NCBI GenBank assembly: GCA_021804565.1
Contig: JAJZHK010000001.1
Span: 50,730 to 114,729 of the forward strand
DNA from: Pseudomonadota bacterium
GTDB taxonomy: Bacteria > Pseudomonadota > Gammaproteobacteria > Pseudomonadales > Moraxellaceae
Length of the DNA stretch: 64,000 nt
Reading direction: 5' to 3'
Under the pieces are notes generated by a model. It searched no databases. It was given only the letters and a program-made list of their open reading frames with translations, and was not told where the DNA came from. Both the position numbers and the translations under genes were made by a program. Shown here piece after piece: positions 7,194 to 16,566 of the stretch (position 1 is the stretch's first letter; every line of letters starts with the position of its first letter).

Positions 7194-8762
7194 TCAGCTC
7201 GCCACAGGATGGCGGCTACGCATGAAGGCCAGGAAAGCCTGCGCCAGCTCAGGATCAAACTGTTGTCCAGCCTCCGCCTCGATGTACGCCAGGGCTTGCT
7301 GATCCGACCAGCCCGGGCGATAAGGACGCTGGTGGGTGAGCGCATGGTAGACATCGAAGAGGCTGGTGATGCGCGCGCAGAGGGGGATGTCGTCTCCGGC
7401 AAGCTGATGCGGATAGCCACTGCCGTCAAAGTTCTCATGGTGCCGGAGCGCCATCTCGGCAGCCAGGCTCATAAATTCCGAGGCGCCTTCGAGTCCTTGT
7501 GCAGCCTTGAGCAGTTCGCTGCCACGCAGGCTGTGCGTGCGCATGCATTCTTTTTCCAGGCTGTCCAGCTCGCCCGGCTTGTTACGTATCTGGCTGCTGA
7601 TGGTCAGCTTGCCGAGATCATGCAGCAAATAGGCGATACCTATCTGCTGTATGAAACGTGGGCTGAGCACCTCCTCGTGCAGGTGCTGTTCACGCAGAAA
7701 GAGGCAGAAGCTTTCGACCGCCTCCTTTTGCTGCATGAACTGCTTGAGATGGGCCTCGGGGGTGTCGGTGTCGGCCAGGCTGGAGAGCAGGGTGACCGCC
7801 GCGATCTGCGAGCTCTGCACCTGGTCGTGCAACCAGAGGTTGTCAAAGGCCAGGGAAATACGATCACAAAACACCTCGAGCAGGCTGCGCTCGATCTCGT
7901 TGAGCGGTAGCGAAGGGCTCAGATAGATGACGAACTCCTGACGTTCCTGGACGACCACATAGAGGGTGTCGATGGGGTTGTCATGGATGTGACGCTTTTC
8001 TCGGAGGACGCGCTCGACCAGGGGGCGTGCTTCATGCTCGGCCGGTAGCACATCACGCTTGATGAGGTCGTCGTAGACCCCGGTACAGGCGATGATCTGC
8101 AGATTTTGCCCATCGGGCAGGTCCGGCCGGCGTGTCAGACAGATCGCACCGTGCATGCCGATCTGTAATAAGGCATTGATTTGCCGCAACAGACCCGAGG
8201 CGAAGTCGCGCAAGGACTGAATATGATGCAGTGAAGAGGAGGCCTTGATGATGCGGTGCAGGCCGAGTCTATGATTTTCCAGGGCGTAGAGTGACTCATA
8301 GGCGCGCAAAGACGAGATGACCGTGGTGAACAGCTTTTGGGTGGTCAGCTCGGTTTTCGCCTTGTAGTCGTTGATGTCATAGCTGACGATGACCTCCTGC
8401 TCAGGAGCCTGCCCGGGCTGGCCAGTACGCAGAACGATACGGCAAAGCTGATTGCCCAGCTCCTCTCGAATACGGTGCACCAGGCGCAAGCCGGCGTCAT
8501 CGGTCTCCATGACGACATCGAGCAGAAGCACCGCGATATCGGGCTGCTGACTGAGCACTTCAAAAGCTTCTGAGGCGGAGTAGGCGCTGATCAGGTCGAG
8601 CTTGCGACCATGGTATTCGATATTGCGCAGGGCCAGCCTGGTCACCGAGTGCACATCGGGCTCGTCATCGGCAATCAGGATTTTCCATGGCTCCTGTGTC
8701 GAGCTATGGGGCGCCTCGGGCTCATCGTCGATCAGCCAGTTGTCATCCAAGGCTTCGCTCAT
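7194..8762 (-). CDS. Response regulator with DUF3369 and HD-GYP domains (c-di-GMP phosphodiesterase)
   Basis: A 522-residue cytoplasmic regulator. The N-terminal receiver has the acidic pair in IADDEPD and the phospho-acceptor in LLLDVVME. A DUF3369 sensor-like region follows, and then a C-terminal HD-GYP domain with His381-Asp382 in LLHDLGK, a later HH pair, and DGSGYP. HD-GYP proteins of this type degrade cyclic di-GMP. The start at 8762 (MSEALDD) is chosen because an AGGG-type site precedes it and the receiver follows directly; longer versions would add an untypical basic leader. The gene sits between ccoI and ccoS on the same strand, with 82 bases before it, so it may be read with the oxidase assembly genes. 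The partner kinase is unknown. Confidence 0.85.
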   Translation of the reverse strand: MSEALDDNWLIDDEPEAPHSSTQEPWKILIADDEPDVHSVTRLALRNIEYHGRKLDLISAYSASEAFEVLSQQPDIAVLLLDVVMETDDAGLRLVHRIREELGNQLCRIVLRTGQPGQAPEQEVIVSYDINDYKAKTELTTQKLFTTVISSLRAYESLYALENHRLGLHRIIKASSSLHHIQSLRDFASGLLRQINALLQIGMHGAICLTRRPDLPDGQNLQIIACTGVYDDLIKRDVLPAEHEARPLVERVLREKRHIHDNPIDTLYVVVQERQEFVIYLSPSLPLNEIERSLLEVFCDRISLAFDNLWLHDQVQSSQIAAVTLLSSLADTDTPEAHLKQFMQQKEAVESFCLFLREQHLHEEVLSPRFIQQIGIAYLLHDLGKLTISSQIRNKPGELDSLEKECMRTHSLRGSELLKAAQGLEGASEFMSLAAEMALRHHENFDGSGYPHQLAGDDIPLCARITSLFDVYHALTHQRPYRPGWSDQQALAYIEAEAGQQFDPELAQAFLAFMRSRHPVAS

Positions 8763-8844
8763 CCCTAGGCCCTCATCCCTTGTCATGATAAGGATGAGTC
8801 TAGATGATCGCTGCCGCCTTGTCAGGTAGGCTGGGTGCGTTTGC

Positions 8845-11262
8845 TCATTTTTGCGGCAAAATCTGTCGCAGACGTAGGGCATTGAGCACCACGATCATCG
8901 AGCTGGTGGACATGCCAAGGGCGGCGATATAAGGCGGCACCTGGCCTGTTGCGGCCAGGGGCACGATGATGATGTTGTAAAGCAGTGCCCAGCCTAAATT
9001 TTCCCGGGTGATGCGCAGGCAGCGGCGGGCGTGGTGCACGGCAGCGACGAGAAGGTCGAGACGGCTGTTGACGAGCAGGGCATCAGCCTGGGCGCGCGCC
9101 AAATCACTGCCTTGTCCCATGGCGATGGAAAGATCGGCCTGCGCCAGTATGGGGGCATCATTGATGCCATCACCGACGACCATGATCCGGTGACCTTGCG
9201 CTTGCAGCTGACGCAAGGCAGCCAGCTTGTTCTCCGGTTGCAGGCGCGCCTGTTGATCGGCGGCATCGATGGCCAGTGCACGTGCGCAACTGGCGACCCG
9301 TTCGGGCTGGTCGCCGCTGAGGATCATCACGCGTTTGCCGGCCTGGCGCAAACCTTCGACACAGGCTTGCGCCTGTGCACGCAAATGATCCTGCAGCCCT
9401 ATCCAGGCGATGATCTCGGAACCACGGGCGAGCGCCAGCCACAGCATTTCGGCATCAAGCTCAGCTGGCAGGTTCAGGGCTGGGTCGATAAATGCCGGCT
9501 GGCCGAGCCGATAAGTGAGGCCGGCCAGCGAGGCACTGACCCCGAGACTGGGGTGCTGGGTCCGCTCCTCCAGCCCATAGGCTGGCTTGACGTCCAAAGC
9601 CTGAAAGGCCTGTGCGATCGGGTGTGAGGCCTCGGCTTCAAGTGCGCAGGCCAGTTGCAGCGCCTGCTCGCGGGTGACGCTCAGGGCCTTCACCTCTGCC
9701 ACCTGCAGCTGTGCCGTGGTGAGGGTGCCGGTTTTGTCAAAAACGACGATGTCACAGTCGACCAGACCTTCCAGAACGTGGCCACGGGTGATCAGCAGGC
9801 CGGCACGTGCCAGGGCGCCGGTGGCGCTGATCAAGGCCACCGGGATGGCCAGCGACAGGGCACAGGGGCAGGTGGCGACGAGGACGGCGACGGTGTTCCA
9901 AAGTGCGCGTGAGGGATCATGGGCCTGCCAGTAAAAGTAGCTTCCTGCTGCCACGAGCAGCAGGGCGAGGACCACCCAGCCGGCGATGCGATCGGCAAAA
10001 AGGGCGAGACGGGGTTTGTCCATCGCCGCATCGAGCAAGAGTTTTTGCAGCTGCGCCAGGCTGCTGGCCTCACCGCTGGCGCTCACCTGTATCTTCAGCG
10101 CCTGGCCCAGATTGAGGCTGCCACAGACCAGGGCCTGCCCTGAGGACTTGTGGACAGGCAGTGACTCACCGCTGAGCAGGCTTTCATCAAGCTCGGCTGA
10201 GTCATCGAGCAGTATCCCGTCGCAGGGTATGCGCTCGCCTGTTTTGACCAGAAGGAGGTCGCCCGGATGGGCGCTGGCGGAAGCGATACGGACGACCTGA
10301 TCGTGCTCAATTCGCCAGGCCAGGCGTGGTGCCAGGGCGCTCATATTGTTCTGTATGTCGCCAGCCCGGCGCCGGGCCCGCAGTTCGAGAAAGCGGCTGA
10401 CACTGACGATGAAGATCAGCATGCTGATGCTGTCGAAATAGGTTTCTCCCTGTCCTTTGAGCATGGCGTAGACACTCGCCATGTAGCTGATCAGTATGGC
10501 CAGGCTGAGGGGCAGATCCATGTTCAACTGGCGGTGACGCAAGCCGAGGATGGAGCGCTTGTAAAAAGGCCAGCCGGCATAAAAGACCACCGGGGTGGCC
10601 ACCACAAATGTGATCAGGCGGAGAAAGTCACGATGAACATCGCTGATATTTTCCCAGGCCCCGAAGTAGAGGCCCATGGCAAACATCATCGCCTGCAAAG
10701 CGCCCAGTCCAGCGATCGCCAGACGCAGCATTTCGCGATGTTCCTGTTTTTGCAGAGAGGAGTTTTCCTGGATCTGGAAAGGGCTGGCGCGATAACCGAT
10801 GCCTTCGATGGCCGCTATGATCGTCGCCAGGCTCAGGGGGTCTGCATAGCGTACCGAGAGTCGTTCACTGGTCAGGTTGGCCTGGGCTTCGATGAGGCCG
10901 GGCAGCTGTTGCAGGCGGCGTTCGATCAGCCAGGCGCAGGCGGCACAGCTCATCCCCGCCAGGCTGAGCTGGGCACTGTGGCTGCGTCCGCTCTCCTCGA
11001 CATAGAGCCGCTGCATCAAAGGATGTTCGAGGGCCTGCAGATCGGGCAGCGGGGGGGGCAAGAGCTCGCCATTTTGAGCGGGCAGATGGCGACGCAGATA
11101 ATAGTCTTCGCCCCCACAGGCGATGATGGCCTCAGCGACAGCCTGACAGCCGGCGCAACACATGGGACGGCGCTGTCCTTGCCAGATGAAGGCGAACTGC
11201 GGTCCCGGGCTGATGTTGAGACCGCAGTGAAAACAGACCTTGTCATCGTCAAGCTGTGCCAT
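8845..11262 (-). CDS. ccoI: Copper-translocating P-type ATPase CcoI (FixI)
   Basis: An 805-residue P1B-type ATPase. It opens with a Cys-rich region (CFHCG, CCAGC) typical of CcoI/FixI, then an HMA metal-binding domain with GMSCAACA. The membrane CPC motif (TCPCALS, near residue 465), the phosphorylation site DKTGTLT (near 507) and the hinge GDGINDAP (near 695) are all intact. Members export copper across the inner membrane for assembly of the CuB centre of cbb3 oxidase, rather than for detoxification. Its position directly after ccoH in the ccoG-H-I-S block supports this role. Confidence 0.92.
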   Translation of the reverse strand: MAQLDDDKVCFHCGLNISPGPQFAFIWQGQRRPMCCAGCQAVAEAIIACGGEDYYLRRHLPAQNGELLPPPLPDLQALEHPLMQRLYVEESGRSHSAQLSLAGMSCAACAWLIERRLQQLPGLIEAQANLTSERLSVRYADPLSLATIIAAIEGIGYRASPFQIQENSSLQKQEHREMLRLAIAGLGALQAMMFAMGLYFGAWENISDVHRDFLRLITFVVATPVVFYAGWPFYKRSILGLRHRQLNMDLPLSLAILISYMASVYAMLKGQGETYFDSISMLIFIVSVSRFLELRARRRAGDIQNNMSALAPRLAWRIEHDQVVRIASASAHPGDLLLVKTGERIPCDGILLDDSAELDESLLSGESLPVHKSSGQALVCGSLNLGQALKIQVSASGEASSLAQLQKLLLDAAMDKPRLALFADRIAGWVVLALLLVAAGSYFYWQAHDPSRALWNTVAVLVATCPCALSLAIPVALISATGALARAGLLITRGHVLEGLVDCDIVVFDKTGTLTTAQLQVAEVKALSVTREQALQLACALEAEASHPIAQAFQALDVKPAYGLEERTQHPSLGVSASLAGLTYRLGQPAFIDPALNLPAELDAEMLWLALARGSEIIAWIGLQDHLRAQAQACVEGLRQAGKRVMILSGDQPERVASCARALAIDAADQQARLQPENKLAALRQLQAQGHRIMVVGDGINDAPILAQADLSIAMGQGSDLARAQADALLVNSRLDLLVAAVHHARRCLRITRENLGWALLYNIIIVPLAATGQVPPYIAALGMSTSSMIVVLNALRLRQILPQK

Positions 11263-11274
11263 GGATCCGTCGGT

Positions 11275-11760
11275 TTAACGAGCGCTCAGTTCAGCGTGCG
11301 TGAAAGGAAACTCGACCCGCCCGACCAGACGCCAGTCAGGGGTGCTGAGCAGGACGTAATGTTGACCATGGATGTTGGCCGGCAAAACCGCGCTGTAGTG
11401 TTGATTACCAAGGTCCTGCAGGGTGGGGGTAACGTCCTGATGGGCATCGACAGGGTGGGGCAGGCGCAGTTGCAACTGGTGCACGAGCAAGGGCTGCGCA
11501 GCGTGCAGGTGCAGGTGCAGAACATGCGTGCCGGCGTCGTAGTCGAGGTCGGCGCTCAGTCCCAGGCGGGCAGCCAGATGACTGCGCTGCAGTTGATCGT
11601 TGATGTCGAGACCGTGGTCATAGGCATCGGCAACGACCGGTGTGTCGCGTCCCCGCAAGGAAAGATAGACCATTCCCAGGGAGATCACGACACTCGCCAG
11701 GAGCAGGCCAAAGACCAGCCAGAAGCCAGAGTGTCGCCAAGCAGGTTTAGGGCTGGTCAT
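11275..11760 (-). CDS. ccoH: FixH-family cbb3 oxidase assembly protein CcoH
   Basis: A 161-residue single-pass membrane protein. A helix at about residues 12-35 anchors a periplasmic domain with a His-rich strand (HVLHLHLH) and the C-terminal FixH pattern around DWRLVGRVEFPF. CcoH stabilises cbb3 oxidase during assembly. The ATG lies two bases after the ccoG stop and ccoI follows 12 bases later, so the three are tightly cotranscribed. Confidence 0.85.
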   Translation of the reverse strand: MTSPKPAWRHSGFWLVFGLLLASVVISLGMVYLSLRGRDTPVVADAYDHGLDINDQLQRSHLAARLGLSADLDYDAGTHVLHLHLHAAQPLLVHQLQLRLPHPVDAHQDVTPTLQDLGNQHYSAVLPANIHGQHYVLLSTPDWRLVGRVEFPFTHAELSAR

Positions 11761-11762
11761 GC

Positions 11763-13175
11763 TCAGTTCCTGTGCTGGTAGGGGGCAAAGAAGCGGCTGG
11801 GACTGTCGATGTCGGTCTTGGGATCTTCCTCGAGACGGGCATGGAAGTCCATATGCACTTCATTTTCATGGATCTCATCAGGGTTTTCTTCCAGGGTTTC
11901 GGTGACGCTGCGCATTTCACCCGGCTGCAAAACTATCGATTGCTCGCCTTCCATGTGCGTGCCTTGCGGCATATGGCTGAAAGACAGATCGATACGTTCA
12001 GGCTTCTGGCTCTTGTTCATCACATTGAGGATGTAGCTGTTTTCAATGTCACCGTCGCTGTTTTCCCGGTAGAGCGCATTACGGTCGCGGATGACATCCA
12101 GGCCCACCAGGGGGCGGGTGACCAGGCTATAGGTCATCAGGCCGATCATGGCGATGATGGCCAGGCTATAGCCTATCAGGCGGGGACGCAGGATGTGCGT
12201 GTGCTGACCGTGCTCGAGGGCATTTTCCGAGGTGTAACGCACCAGACCGGGCGCATAGCCCATCTGCTCCATGACATGGTCACAAGCGTCGATACAGGCC
12301 GCGCAAGCGATGCAGGCCAGTTGCAGGCCATCACGGATGTCGATGCCGGTCGGGCAGACCTGGACGCACAATTTGCAGTCGATGCAGTCGCCGAGGGCCT
12401 GTTCCTTGTGATCGGCGTCACGCTTGCGTGCACCGCGGGGTTCGCCGCGCGCATGGTCGTAGGAGATGATCAGGGTGTCGCGGTCGAACATGACGCTCTG
12501 GAAGCGGCCATAGGGACAAGCGTACATGCAAATTTGCTCGCGCATCCAGCCGGCGTTGAGATAGGTGGCGATGGTAAAAATCCCTATCCAAGTCCACTCG
12601 CTGCTGTTGGCCGTGCCGTGCCAGAGGGCAGGCAGCAGTTCCCGTATGGGCGCAAAATAGCCGACAAAAACGATACCGGTGAGCAGGGAAACGCCCAGCC
12701 AGCCCAAGTGCTTGAGGCCACGCCGCCAGATTTTATTCCAGTCGAGCTGGGCTTTGTCCATGCGCATCCGGGCATTGCGCTCGCCTTCGGTCCATCTTTC
12801 GATCTCGAGGAAGATCTTGGTCCAGACCGTCTGCGGACAGGTGTAACCGCACCAGATACGACCCGCAAAAACGGTGACTGCGAAGAGGGCGAAAGCCGCG
12901 ATGATGAGGAACCAGGAGAGCAGGACCAGATCCTGCGGCCAGATGGTCAGCCCAAAAAGGTAAAAACGCCGGTGGGGCAGGTCAAACAGCAGACCCTGAC
13001 GTCCATCCCAGTTGATCCAGGCGACACCGGCAAACAGGGCGAGAAAACCATACGCACCGAGTTTGCGTAAAACCTCGAAGCGGCCTTTGATCGAGCGTGG
13101 CTGGATCTTGTTGCGCTTGCTGTAGAGTTCGGTGACTTGCGGTGTTTGATCTTGACTCGGAATTTTCGTCGACAT
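11763..13175 (-). CDS. ccoG: Cytochrome c oxidase accessory protein CcoG (FixG, ferredoxin-like)
   Basis: A 470-residue membrane iron-sulfur protein. It has several N-terminal helices, the conserved GRIWCGYTCPQTVW segment, and two clusters of Cys matching [4Fe-4S] ferredoxin sites (CIDCKLCVQVCPTG and CIACAACIDACD). An Ig-like periplasmic domain forms the C-terminus. CcoG is a copper reductase or redox factor for cbb3 oxidase assembly. It heads the assembly genes, 116 bases after ccoP, and a GC-rich hairpin lies in that gap. Confidence 0.93.
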   Translation of the reverse strand: MSTKIPSQDQTPQVTELYSKRNKIQPRSIKGRFEVLRKLGAYGFLALFAGVAWINWDGRQGLLFDLPHRRFYLFGLTIWPQDLVLLSWFLIIAAFALFAVTVFAGRIWCGYTCPQTVWTKIFLEIERWTEGERNARMRMDKAQLDWNKIWRRGLKHLGWLGVSLLTGIVFVGYFAPIRELLPALWHGTANSSEWTWIGIFTIATYLNAGWMREQICMYACPYGRFQSVMFDRDTLIISYDHARGEPRGARKRDADHKEQALGDCIDCKLCVQVCPTGIDIRDGLQLACIACAACIDACDHVMEQMGYAPGLVRYTSENALEHGQHTHILRPRLIGYSLAIIAMIGLMTYSLVTRPLVGLDVIRDRNALYRENSDGDIENSYILNVMNKSQKPERIDLSFSHMPQGTHMEGEQSIVLQPGEMRSVTETLEENPDEIHENEVHMDFHARLEEDPKTDIDSPSRFFAPYQHRN

Positions 13176-13256
13176 TGGCAGGTTCTCATGTCACGGGAAA
13201 AGACTTTCAATAGCGCTCATCCCTGACCGATGCTATTGGAAATCCTCTCGACTGCA

Positions 13257-13282
13257 GGCGCGCCCCCGGGCGAGGGCGCGCC
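13257..13282 (-). repeat. GC-rich hairpin between ccoP and ccoG
   Basis: GGCGCGCCC (13257-13265) and GGGCGCGCC (13274-13282) form a perfect 9-base stem with an 8-base loop. It begins 9 bases after the ccoP stop on the transcribed minus strand. No T run follows, so it probably acts as an mRNA 3' stabiliser or a partial stop separating the structural genes from the assembly genes. Confidence 0.7.
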
Positions 13283-13291
13283 GATGCGGAC

Positions 13292-14188
13292 TTACTGTGC
13301 GTTGCCGTGTGACAGGCTGTACACATAGGCGGCGAGCAGATGGACGCGCTCCACGCCGAGACGGTCTTTCCAGGCGGGCATGCGACCACGACGACCTTCG
13401 GTGATGCTCTGTATCACCGTCGCCTTGGAGCCCCCGTACAGCCATATGCTGTCGCTGAGGTTGGGCGCGCCGATCATCGTGTTGCCGTGACCATCCGGGC
13501 CGTGACAGGCGACACAGTTGGTCTGGAAGACTTCCTTGCCCTTGCTCGCCAGATCATTGTCAACATCACGACCTGAAAGGGAGAGCACGTAGTTGGCCAC
13601 TTCCTTGATCTTCTCCGGTCCCAGGATGGGGCCCCAGGTGGGCATCGCACCTTGCCGGCCATTGAGTATGGTCTGCTCGATGTTGTCAGGCTGGCCACCA
13701 TAGAGCCAGTCATTGTCGGTCAGATTGGGGAAGCCGCGTGCGCCGCGTGCATCCGAGCCATGGCAGACGGCACAGTTGTTCAGGAACAGCTGTTGGCCTA
13801 TGCGCATCGCCTTGGGGTTTTGTGCCAGCTGCGGAATGCTTTGCGCGTAGAATGCCTTGTACATCGGGCCGTACTCAGCTTCCAGAGCAGCAACGCCGGC
13901 ATCATGCTCCTTGACTTCGGTCCAGCCGAGCAAACCTTTATAGTTGCCGAGGCCGGGGAAGAGGGTCAGGTAGAGCAGGGCGAAAATTATGGTGCCGACA
14001 AACATCCACATCCACCAGCGCGGCAGGGGGTTGTTGTACTCGCGTATGCCATCATAGACGTGGCCGGTGGTGCCGTCACTGTCTTCATGCTCGATGGGCA
14101 TGCGTCGGGTCCACCACAGCAGTGCTGCACATCCGAGGATGTTGAACATCACGATGACGTCGATCCATGCACTCCAAAAGCTACTCAT
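13292..14188 (-). CDS. ccoP: cbb3-type cytochrome c oxidase subunit III (diheme CcoP)
   Basis: A 298-residue subunit with two N-terminal membrane helices, the linker YDGIREYNNPLPRWW that is diagnostic for CcoP, and two heme c sites, CAVCH and CVACH, each followed by a distal Met region (GAMPTWG and GRMPAWK). It passes electrons from soluble cytochrome c to CcoO and CcoN in the inner membrane. Its ATG overlaps the end of ccoQ by 8 bases. Confidence 0.95.
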   Translation of the reverse strand: MSSFWSAWIDVIVMFNILGCAALLWWTRRMPIEHEDSDGTTGHVYDGIREYNNPLPRWWMWMFVGTIIFALLYLTLFPGLGNYKGLLGWTEVKEHDAGVAALEAEYGPMYKAFYAQSIPQLAQNPKAMRIGQQLFLNNCAVCHGSDARGARGFPNLTDNDWLYGGQPDNIEQTILNGRQGAMPTWGPILGPEKIKEVANYVLSLSGRDVDNDLASKGKEVFQTNCVACHGPDGHGNTMIGAPNLSDSIWLYGGSKATVIQSITEGRRGRMPAWKDRLGVERVHLLAAYVYSLSHGNAQ

Positions 14189-14348
14189 GGTTCATTCTCC
14201 CCGACTTCTTCTTCTCATCGACAAAAGGTAGCATGGCGTCTTCATCAAAGCGCTTGCGGTTGCTGGGAGCGTAAGCCCACCAGCAGATCAAGCCAAAGCC
14301 CGTCATGGCCAACAGCAGTCCCATCGTTTTCATGACTCCGAGGTCCAT
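14181..14348 (-). CDS. ccoQ: cbb3-type oxidase small subunit CcoQ
   Basis: A 55-residue protein read between ccoO and ccoP. It has one membrane helix (residues 9-26, ending ICWWAYAP) and a charged cytoplasmic tail containing RKRFDEDAMLPF, the pattern of CcoQ. CcoQ protects or stabilises the assembled oxidase. The gene begins 3 bases after the ccoO stop codon and overlaps the ccoP start. Confidence 0.88.
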   Translation of the reverse strand: MDLGVMKTMGLLLAMTGFGLICWWAYAPSNRKRFDEDAMLPFVDEKKKSGRMNHE

Positions 14349-14351
14349 GGT

Positions 14352-14990
14352 TCACCTCTTGTCCTTGAGCACGGTGCCGAGCTGCTGCAGGTAGGCAACC
14401 ACCGCATCGGCTTCGCTCAGATGCCCGTCATGAGCACTCTTGTAGCTGTCCAGCTCGGCCACAGCCCCTTGAATCTGGCTGTCCGTATAGGGCACACCAA
14501 CGCGCTGCAGCGCTTTCATGTCCGCCGGGATGTCCTGATAGTTGAGCTGCGTGCCGTCCAGCCACGGGTAGGCGGGCATGATCGATTCCGGCACCACGTC
14601 ACGGGGGTTGTGCAGGTGAGCGTACTGCCAGTCATCCGAATACTTGCCGCCGACACGGGCAAGGTCCGGTCCCTGGCGCTCAGAACCCCACAGGAAGGGA
14701 TGGTCGTAGACCGATTCGCCCGCCACCGAATAGTGACCGTAGCGCTCGGTTTCGGCGCGCAGGGCACGGATCATCTGGCTATGGCAGTAAAAACAGCCTT
14801 CGCGCTGGTAGATATTGCGACCGGCCAGCTGCAGCGGGGTCAGCGGCTGCAGGCCGGCAACCGGTTCGGTGACGTCCTTCTGAAAAAACAGCGGGACGAT
14901 CTCGACCAGGCCACCAAAGCTCACCGCTAGCGCCATGAGCACCATCAGCAGGGGCAGTTTGCGTTCTATCGTATCATGTGTAAAAGCCAT
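14352..14990 (-). CDS. ccoO: cbb3-type cytochrome c oxidase subunit II (monoheme CcoO)
   Basis: A 212-residue subunit with one N-terminal membrane anchor ([16 protein letters not shown]), a heme c site CFYCH and the distal Met segment SIMPAYPWL. The start at 14990 (MAFTHDT) is chosen because AAGGGGAA precedes it by about 6 bases; the upstream in-frame alternative would overlap the end of ccoN. It relays electrons from CcoP to the CcoN active site. Confidence 0.95.
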   Translation of the reverse strand: MAFTHDTIERKLPLLMVLMALAVSFGGLVEIVPLFFQKDVTEPVAGLQPLTPLQLAGRNIYQREGCFYCHSQMIRALRAETERYGHYSVAGESVYDHPFLWGSERQGPDLARVGGKYSDDWQYAHLHNPRDVVPESIMPAYPWLDGTQLNYQDIPADMKALQRVGVPYTDSQIQGAVAELDSYKSAHDGHLSEADAVVAYLQQLGTVLKDKR

Positions 14991-15000
14991 GTTATTCCCC

Positions 15001-16425
15001 TTACTCAACCGGAATATCAGCCGGCTTGGCTTTGATGATCGTCTGCGTGACGTTATAGGCCATCAACAGCATGCCGGTCAGGAACAGGATGCCGCCGCCG
15101 ACGCGACCCACATAGAAGGGATGCATGGCCTTGACCACTTCCACAAAGCTGTAAGCCAGCGTGCCATCACTGTTGTAGGCGCGCCACATCAGGCCTTGGG
15201 TCAGGCCGGCGATCCACATCGAGGCGATGTAGAGCACGACGCCCAGGGTGGCCAGCCAGAAGTGGACGTTGATCAGCCGGGTTGAGTACATGTACTCGCG
15301 ATCAAAGACACGTGGCACCATGGTGTACAGGGCGCCCATGGTCACCATCGCCACCCAGCCCATGGCGCCTGAATGCACATGGCCTATGGTCCAGTTGGTG
15401 TAGTGCGAGAGGGCATTGACCGACTTGATCGCCATCATCGGGCCTTCGAAGGTCGACATGCCGTAGAACGACAAGGCGACGATCAGAAAGCGCAGGATGG
15501 GGTTGGTGCGCAGCTTGTCCCAGGCGCCAGAGAGGGTCATGACGCCGTTGATCATCCCGCCCCAGGACGGCGCCAGCAGGATCAGGGAGAAGGCCATGCC
15601 CAGTGACTGCGTCCAGTCGGGGAGAGCGGTGTAGTGCAGATGATGGGGGCCGGCCCACATATAGATGGCGATGAGCGCCCAGAAGTGCACGATGGACAGC
15701 CGGTAAGAATATACCGGGCGCTGTGCCTGGATGGGGACGAAGTAGTACATCATGCCGAGAAAGCCGGCGGTCAAAAAGAAGCCCACGGCATTATGGCCAT
15801 ACCACCACTGGACCATGGCGTCACGAGCCCCCGAATAGACCGAGTAGGACTTCCACAAGGTCGCCGGCATGCTCATGCCGTTGACGATGTGCAGCAGGGC
15901 AACGGTGATGATGAAGGAGCCGTAGAACCAGTTGGCCACATAGATGTGCGAGGTCTTGCGCTTGGCGATGGTGCCGAAAAAGACGATCGCATAGGCCACC
16001 CAGACGATGGCGATGGCGATGCTGATCGGCCATTCCGGTTCGGCATACTCTTTCGTGCGCGTATAGCCGAGTGCCAGGGTGATGCCGGCGGCGACGATGA
16101 TCGCCTGCCAGCCCCAAAATACAAAGTTGGCCAGGGCCGGAGCGAACAGTCGTGTCTGACAGGTGCGCTGGACGACATAGAGCGAAGTCCCCATCAGACC
16201 ACAACCGCCAAAAGCAAAAATGACGATGTTGGTGTGGATGGGACGCAGACGCCCAAACGAGATCCATGGTAGATCGAAGTTGAGAGCCGGCCAGGCCAGT
16301 TCTGAGGCGATGTACACCCCGACGGCCATGCCGATCACACCCCAAACGACGGTCATGATGGCGAACTTTCGGATGACTGAGAGGTCGTACTCAGTCACGC
16401 CAGTTGCGACAGGACTATGTGACAT
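15001..16425 (-). CDS. ccoN: cbb3-type cytochrome c oxidase catalytic subunit I CcoN
   Basis: A 474-residue, roughly twelve-helix heme-copper oxidase subunit. Metal-ligand His residues occur in [28 protein letters not shown] and HVHSGAMGW. It reduces oxygen with high affinity and pumps protons in the inner membrane. The start at 16425 (MSHSPVATG) has AAGGAAG upstream; a longer in-frame version would add an unlikely Cys-rich leader. It is the first gene of the ccoNOQP operon. A degenerate FNR/ANR-type site lies about 130 bases upstream, fitting the usual low-oxygen induction. Confidence 0.96.
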   Translation of the reverse strand: MSHSPVATGVTEYDLSVIRKFAIMTVVWGVIGMAVGVYIASELAWPALNFDLPWISFGRLRPIHTNIVIFAFGGCGLMGTSLYVVQRTCQTRLFAPALANFVFWGWQAIIVAAGITLALGYTRTKEYAEPEWPISIAIAIVWVAYAIVFFGTIAKRKTSHIYVANWFYGSFIITVALLHIVNGMSMPATLWKSYSVYSGARDAMVQWWYGHNAVGFFLTAGFLGMMYYFVPIQAQRPVYSYRLSIVHFWALIAIYMWAGPHHLHYTALPDWTQSLGMAFSLILLAPSWGGMINGVMTLSGAWDKLRTNPILRFLIVALSFYGMSTFEGPMMAIKSVNALSHYTNWTIGHVHSGAMGWVAMVTMGALYTMVPRVFDREYMYSTRLINVHFWLATLGVVLYIASMWIAGLTQGLMWRAYNSDGTLAYSFVEVVKAMHPFYVGRVGGGILFLTGMLLMAYNVTQTIIKAKPADIPVE

Positions 16426-16513
16426 AACGGCTTCCTTCAATATAAGCATTTGAGCGCCCATCTCGGACACTTGCAGCGATCCACAGGCCTCGTGTGAATG
16501 AAAAAACATTCAC

Positions 16514-16540
16514 CAAGCGTGATGAGAGTATCATCGCTTG
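16514..16540. promoter_or_regulatory. Imperfect palindrome overlapping the likely ccoN promoter
   Basis: CAAGCGTGAT at the left end and ATCATCGCTTG at the right end form an inverted repeat about 90 bases upstream of the ccoN ATG. On the minus strand it contains GATACT, a plausible -10 element. It could be an operator that covers the promoter or a small hairpin in the leader. The identity of any binding protein is not evident. Confidence 0.45.
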
Positions 16541-16552
16541 TCGTTACATTTT

Positions 16553-16566
16553 TTGCTGCAGGTCAA
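16553..16566 (-). promoter_or_regulatory. Candidate FNR/ANR box upstream of ccoN
   Basis: On the minus strand the site reads TTGAC-CTGC-AGCAA, against the FNR/ANR consensus TTGAT-N4-ATCAA. The left half fits well and the right half has one mismatch. About 20 bases further on is GATACT, close to the spacing of a class II FNR promoter. FNR or ANR control of cbb3 oxidase operons is well known in this group, which supports the call, but the match is degenerate. Confidence 0.45.

Noticed and set aside
10267..11781. Long open frame on the plus strand opposite ccoI and ccoH
   Set aside because: It runs antisense to two proteins with complete motifs, and its translation has no family pattern; it arises from the GC-rich codon use of the real genes.
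16514..16556. Palindrome upstream of ccoN as an intrinsic terminator
   Set aside because: The nearest T run is about 10 bases away and the position is a promoter region between divergent genes, so an operator or leader role is likelier.
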